This document shows, one piece after another, positions 6,440 to 8,418 of a DNA stretch of 8,418 bases. The DNA lies in contig RFQS01000096.1 in assembly GCA_009924885.1 (NCBI GenBank), positions 1-8,418 of the forward strand, written 5' to 3'. The position numbers were made by a program, and so were the translations under genes. Below the pieces are notes generated by a model. The model did not search any database and was not told where the DNA came from. It was given only the letters and a program-made list of their open reading frames with translations. Origin of the DNA: Pseudomonadota bacterium (GTDB taxonomy: Bacteria; Cyanobacteriota; Vampirovibrionia; LMEP-6097). Each line of letters starts with the position of its first letter. Within the stretch, counting starts at the first letter, position 1.

Positions 6440-7777
6440 CTAATTTGTTGGTAGCGGAGCAGCCTCTGGAGCCTTAAGCCTAGCAGTAATCTGAAATTCC
6501 TTATAAACCAGTCCATCACTATAATCTCGCGAACCACTTAAAAGTACGTCAGAAAAATACTTTGAGCTATGACTTAAATTGACAGCGAAGGCCGAGACTT
6601 CATTTACTTTTTCTGCCTTACCGATCATCACTAAATTATTCTTAGCTGCACTAAAACGCTCTATCCATAAACCTTTAGGAGTTAATTTACTAAATTCCTT
6701 TAAAATTAAATCCCAAGGTGCCCGCCTTCTAGTTATCGAATAATAAAATTCTCTTTCTTTTTCTAAATCCGTTATCTCTTGCTTAATACGCTTCTTCTCA
6801 GCGATCTGCCTTTCATACTGAGCGACCTCATTCTGGAACACTAAGTACTTCTGGTCTAAACTCATATTCTGTAAAGTTGCGAACAGCCCTAAGAGTAGAC
6901 TAAAAACAAGAAATATCACAGCGAATAAATGAGCAAGATTCGGAAAATCTAGTCTAAAAGGCTCTGCTGGAAGCTTAACTTTTTTAGTAATATCCTGAAA
7001 GGAAGCTACAGAAGAAAGATTCTCCATTAAAAAGCTTTCATAATCCTCTCTCAGAGTTAGTTTATGAGTTAAGTTACTGAAAGAATACTCACCTAGATTA
7101 GTACCATAGATATCTATATTTTCTATACTTAAACTCTTATTCTCAAGATCATTCTGGTAAATATCTAAAAAACGATTCAGATCATTCGCTGGGTCATTAG
7201 TAGAACTTAAATTAGAGATAGCGATAGGGAAGGAATAACTCCAGAAGACTATCTCCATATTAGATGAATGTGAGAACGCTGATATGATCTCAGCATCTCG
7301 CTCTGGTTTAAAAAGATTATAATTAGCGACGAATTTATACAGCTTAGAATTTATTTTCTTTAAAAAACTCTGACAGTTAAGCCTGACGGCCTTCTGTGGG
7401 GCTACTAAAAGATAGTCACAGATTCTCTCACCAGCGACCATTCTTTCTGTAACATTTAATCTTTCACAAGAAAATAGATCTAGAAAATTAACCCTGTCTA
7501 GCTCAATACTCATAAGGTTAAGCTTCTCGTCTTGAGGAGCTTCATCTGGAAGCGGGATAACTTGATAAGTTATATAACGAATCGGTAAAGAAAAAATAAC
7601 CTTAGTAGAGCTAATGCCATAAGATTTCAGTTCCTGTTTTAAATCCTGATGAGCCTGTTTAGGTTTTTTAAAAAAATCTTCAGTACTGACTTGGGTTTTA
7701 CGGACGACAGAATTTATAGAGACGAGTATTTTCTCTAAACTAAAATCTATTATTAAAGTCTGATTACTATCTTTCAA
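6440..7777 (-). CDS. PilM/PilN-like single-chain (GspL-like) pilus or type II secretion assembly protein
   Basis: A 445-residue single-pass membrane protein that looks like a PilM-type cytoplasmic domain joined to a PilN-type domain, the layout of GspL in type II secretion. Residues 1-270 resemble a degenerate actin-like PilM domain: strand TLIIDFSLEKILVSI (7-21), then VIFSLPIRYITYQVIPLPDE (60-79), a helix, and CDYLLVAPQKAV (120-131). The glycine-rich phosphate loops of true PilM are missing, so ATP binding is doubtful. One membrane helix lies at 281-301 and a coiled coil at about 306-345. A PilN-like ferredoxin-fold domain follows (352-434: PWDLILKEFSKLTPKGLWIE, LVMIGKAEKVNEVSAFAVNL, FQITARL). 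It would anchor the assembly ATPase and pilus platform at the inner membrane. The TTG start sits in TTGA, sharing 4 nt with the prepilin peptidase stop, so the genes are coupled. No PilO follows; elbB does. T4P, T2SS and competence systems cannot be told apart. Confidence 0.72.
   Translation of the reverse strand: MKDSNQTLIIDFSLEKILVSINSVVRKTQVSTEDFFKKPKQAHQDLKQELKSYGISSTKVIFSLPIRYITYQVIPLPDEAPQDEKLNLMSIELDRVNFLDLFSCERLNVTERMVAGERICDYLLVAPQKAVRLNCQSFLKKINSKLYKFVANYNLFKPERDAEIISAFSHSSNMEIVFWSYSFPIAISNLSSTNDPANDLNRFLDIYQNDLENKSLSIENIDIYGTNLGEYSFSNLTHKLTLREDYESFLMENLSSVASFQDITKKVKLPAEPFRLDFPNLAHLFAVIFLVFSLLLGLFATLQNMSLDQKYLVFQNEVAQYERQIAEKKRIKQEITDLEKEREFYYSITRRRAPWDLILKEFSKLTPKGLWIERFSAAKNNLVMIGKAEKVNEVSAFAVNLSHSSKYFSDVLLSGSRDYSDGLVYKEFQITARLKAPEAAPLPTN
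7774..7777 (-). other. TTGA start/stop overlap coupling the two pilus genes
   Basis: On the minus strand the TGA of the prepilin peptidase and the TTG start of the PilM/PilN-like gene share TTGA. This supports co-translation and fixes the TTG as the start, since no ATG lies near the first conserved strand. Confidence 0.7.
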
Positions 7778-8418
7778 ACTCTTAGTATGATAGCAACAAA
7801 TACGGCAAGAGCCAATGCTGGCCCCAAACGGACTGTCTTAGATTTGTCTTTCATAAGCGCCCGAAAAATTAATAAAACTGAAAAAGCTATAGCCACACTG
7901 AGTAATGAGCATTCTATACCCGCTATCATGGTAATAAAGGCGATCATAATAGTATCTCCACCACCCCAAGCATTTTTAAGCTCACTTGGCTTAAATTCGG
8001 CTGATGAAAAAAATTCACTATTTTTATCATAAATTTTATTCTCCTCCTCCTGCTCATGAATTAACTTAGGAGAATAAAAACGAAATAAGTAAAAATCGAA
8101 AACTATCTCATTAATAAAATAAGCGAAACCTAAATAGCAGAGTAGTATCTTCAATCCCATAAAATGAGCTCCGAAAAATAAAATGAGCATAAGGGTAAAT
8201 AAAGCAATGTAAATAAAGGAAATATACTGTTCCAAAAACTTAAACCTTAAAGTAAGTGCACTAGGACAGATAGGCAGAGCAAATTTTTTATAAATTATTT
8301 TATTTGCAAAATGATTAAACGCATCAAAGAATACTAATATTAAACCAAGATTCGCAAAGCTCTCTATAAAAGGTACCGCTAAAAAAAACTTAGCAAAAAA
8401 TATCGCAAAGATAATCCC
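7774..8418 (-). CDS. Prepilin peptidase-like A24 aspartic membrane protease, 5' partial
   Basis: The frame stays open to the right edge, so 214 C-terminal residues are visible and the true start lies outside; a TTG at 8235 exists but would cut off conserved-looking membrane sequence. The family cleaves type IV pilin leader peptides at the cytoplasmic face of the inner membrane. Support comes from the GxGD motif GGGDTIMIAFITMIAG (residues 152-167 of the visible part, catalytic Asp155) and the C-terminal RLGPALALAV (197-206), equivalent to FGPFLALG of PilD. Hydrophobic segments lie near 1-15, 22-32, 66-83, 89-107, 156-188 and 199-214. The first catalytic Asp is uncertain: Asp32 (FFDAFNHFANKII) or Asp108 (VFDFYLFRFYSPKL). 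A hydrophilic, Glu/Lys-rich stretch (about 117-151) sits just before GGGD. The four-cysteine zinc motif of many PilD proteins is absent from the visible part. Overlap with the PilM/PilN-like gene supports a pilus role. Confidence 0.75.
   Translation of the reverse strand, partial: GIIFAIFFAKFFLAVPFIESFANLGLILVFFDAFNHFANKIIYKKFALPICPSALTLRFKFLEQYISFIYIALFTLMLILFFGAHFMGLKILLCYLGFAYFINEIVFDFYLFRFYSPKLIHEQEEENKIYDKNSEFFSSAEFKPSELKNAWGGGDTIMIAFITMIAGIECSLLSVAIAFSVLLIFRALMKDKSKTVRLGPALALAVFVAIILRV

Noticed and set aside
6402..6443. A 13-codon plus-strand frame in the gap upstream of elbB.
   Set aside because: It is very short, overlaps the end of the pilus gene, resembles nothing known, and its GGGG run abuts the ATG rather than sitting at ribosome-site distance.
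7787..8032. An 81-codon plus-strand frame opposite the prepilin peptidase gene.
   Set aside because: It is antisense to the GGGD and C-terminal membrane region, has no recognisable motif, and its composition is what a reversed membrane-protein gene gives.

Overview
This is an A+T-rich bacterial window with almost no non-coding DNA. It holds eight protein genes in two convergent blocks. I see no tRNA, rRNA, CRISPR array, insertion sequence or prophage gene. The best guess at the source is a member of the cyanobacterial lineage, possibly a non-photosynthetic relative such as a melainabacterium-like organism. Three things point that way: the short omega subunit lines up best with the cyanobacterial type, the C-terminal part of Der resembles cyanobacterial Der, and no start has a clear Shine-Dalgarno sequence while several genes use GTG or TTG. 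This placement comes from remembered family patterns, not from a search, and is tentative.

Plus-strand block (10-5659): five tightly packed genes probably form one operon. They are an RNA polymerase omega-like subunit (rpoZ), bifunctional CoaBC of coenzyme A synthesis, the double GTPase Der needed for 50S ribosome assembly, a CLC-type chloride transporter with a C-terminal CBS pair, and an OppB/DppB-type ABC permease without visible partners. The gaps are 5 nt (rpoZ-coaBC) and 8 nt (der-clc), and the overlaps are 38 nt (coaBC-der) and 4 nt (clc-permease). The first three are housekeeping genes. The last two are membrane transport genes whose link to the rest may be only shared transcription.

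Minus-strand block (8418-5656, read right to left): it starts with a type IV prepilin peptidase-like membrane protease that runs off the right edge. A PilM/PilN-like (GspL-like) assembly protein follows, overlapping it by 4 nt. After a 91-nt gap comes ElbB, a DJ-1/PfpI-superfamily enzyme. The first two belong to a type IV pilus, type II secretion or competence pseudopilus machine: the peptidase would process pilin leaders and the PilM/PilN-like protein would form the inner-membrane platform. The two blocks meet at 5656-5659, where the stop codons overlap with no room for a conventional terminator between the genes.

I did not find a clearly new system. The points most worth a second look are the PilM-PilN single-chain architecture, the ambiguous catalytic aspartate and unusual hydrophilic linker of the prepilin peptidase, the orphan permease with an insert after its first helix, and the 38-nt two-frame overlap between coaBC and der.
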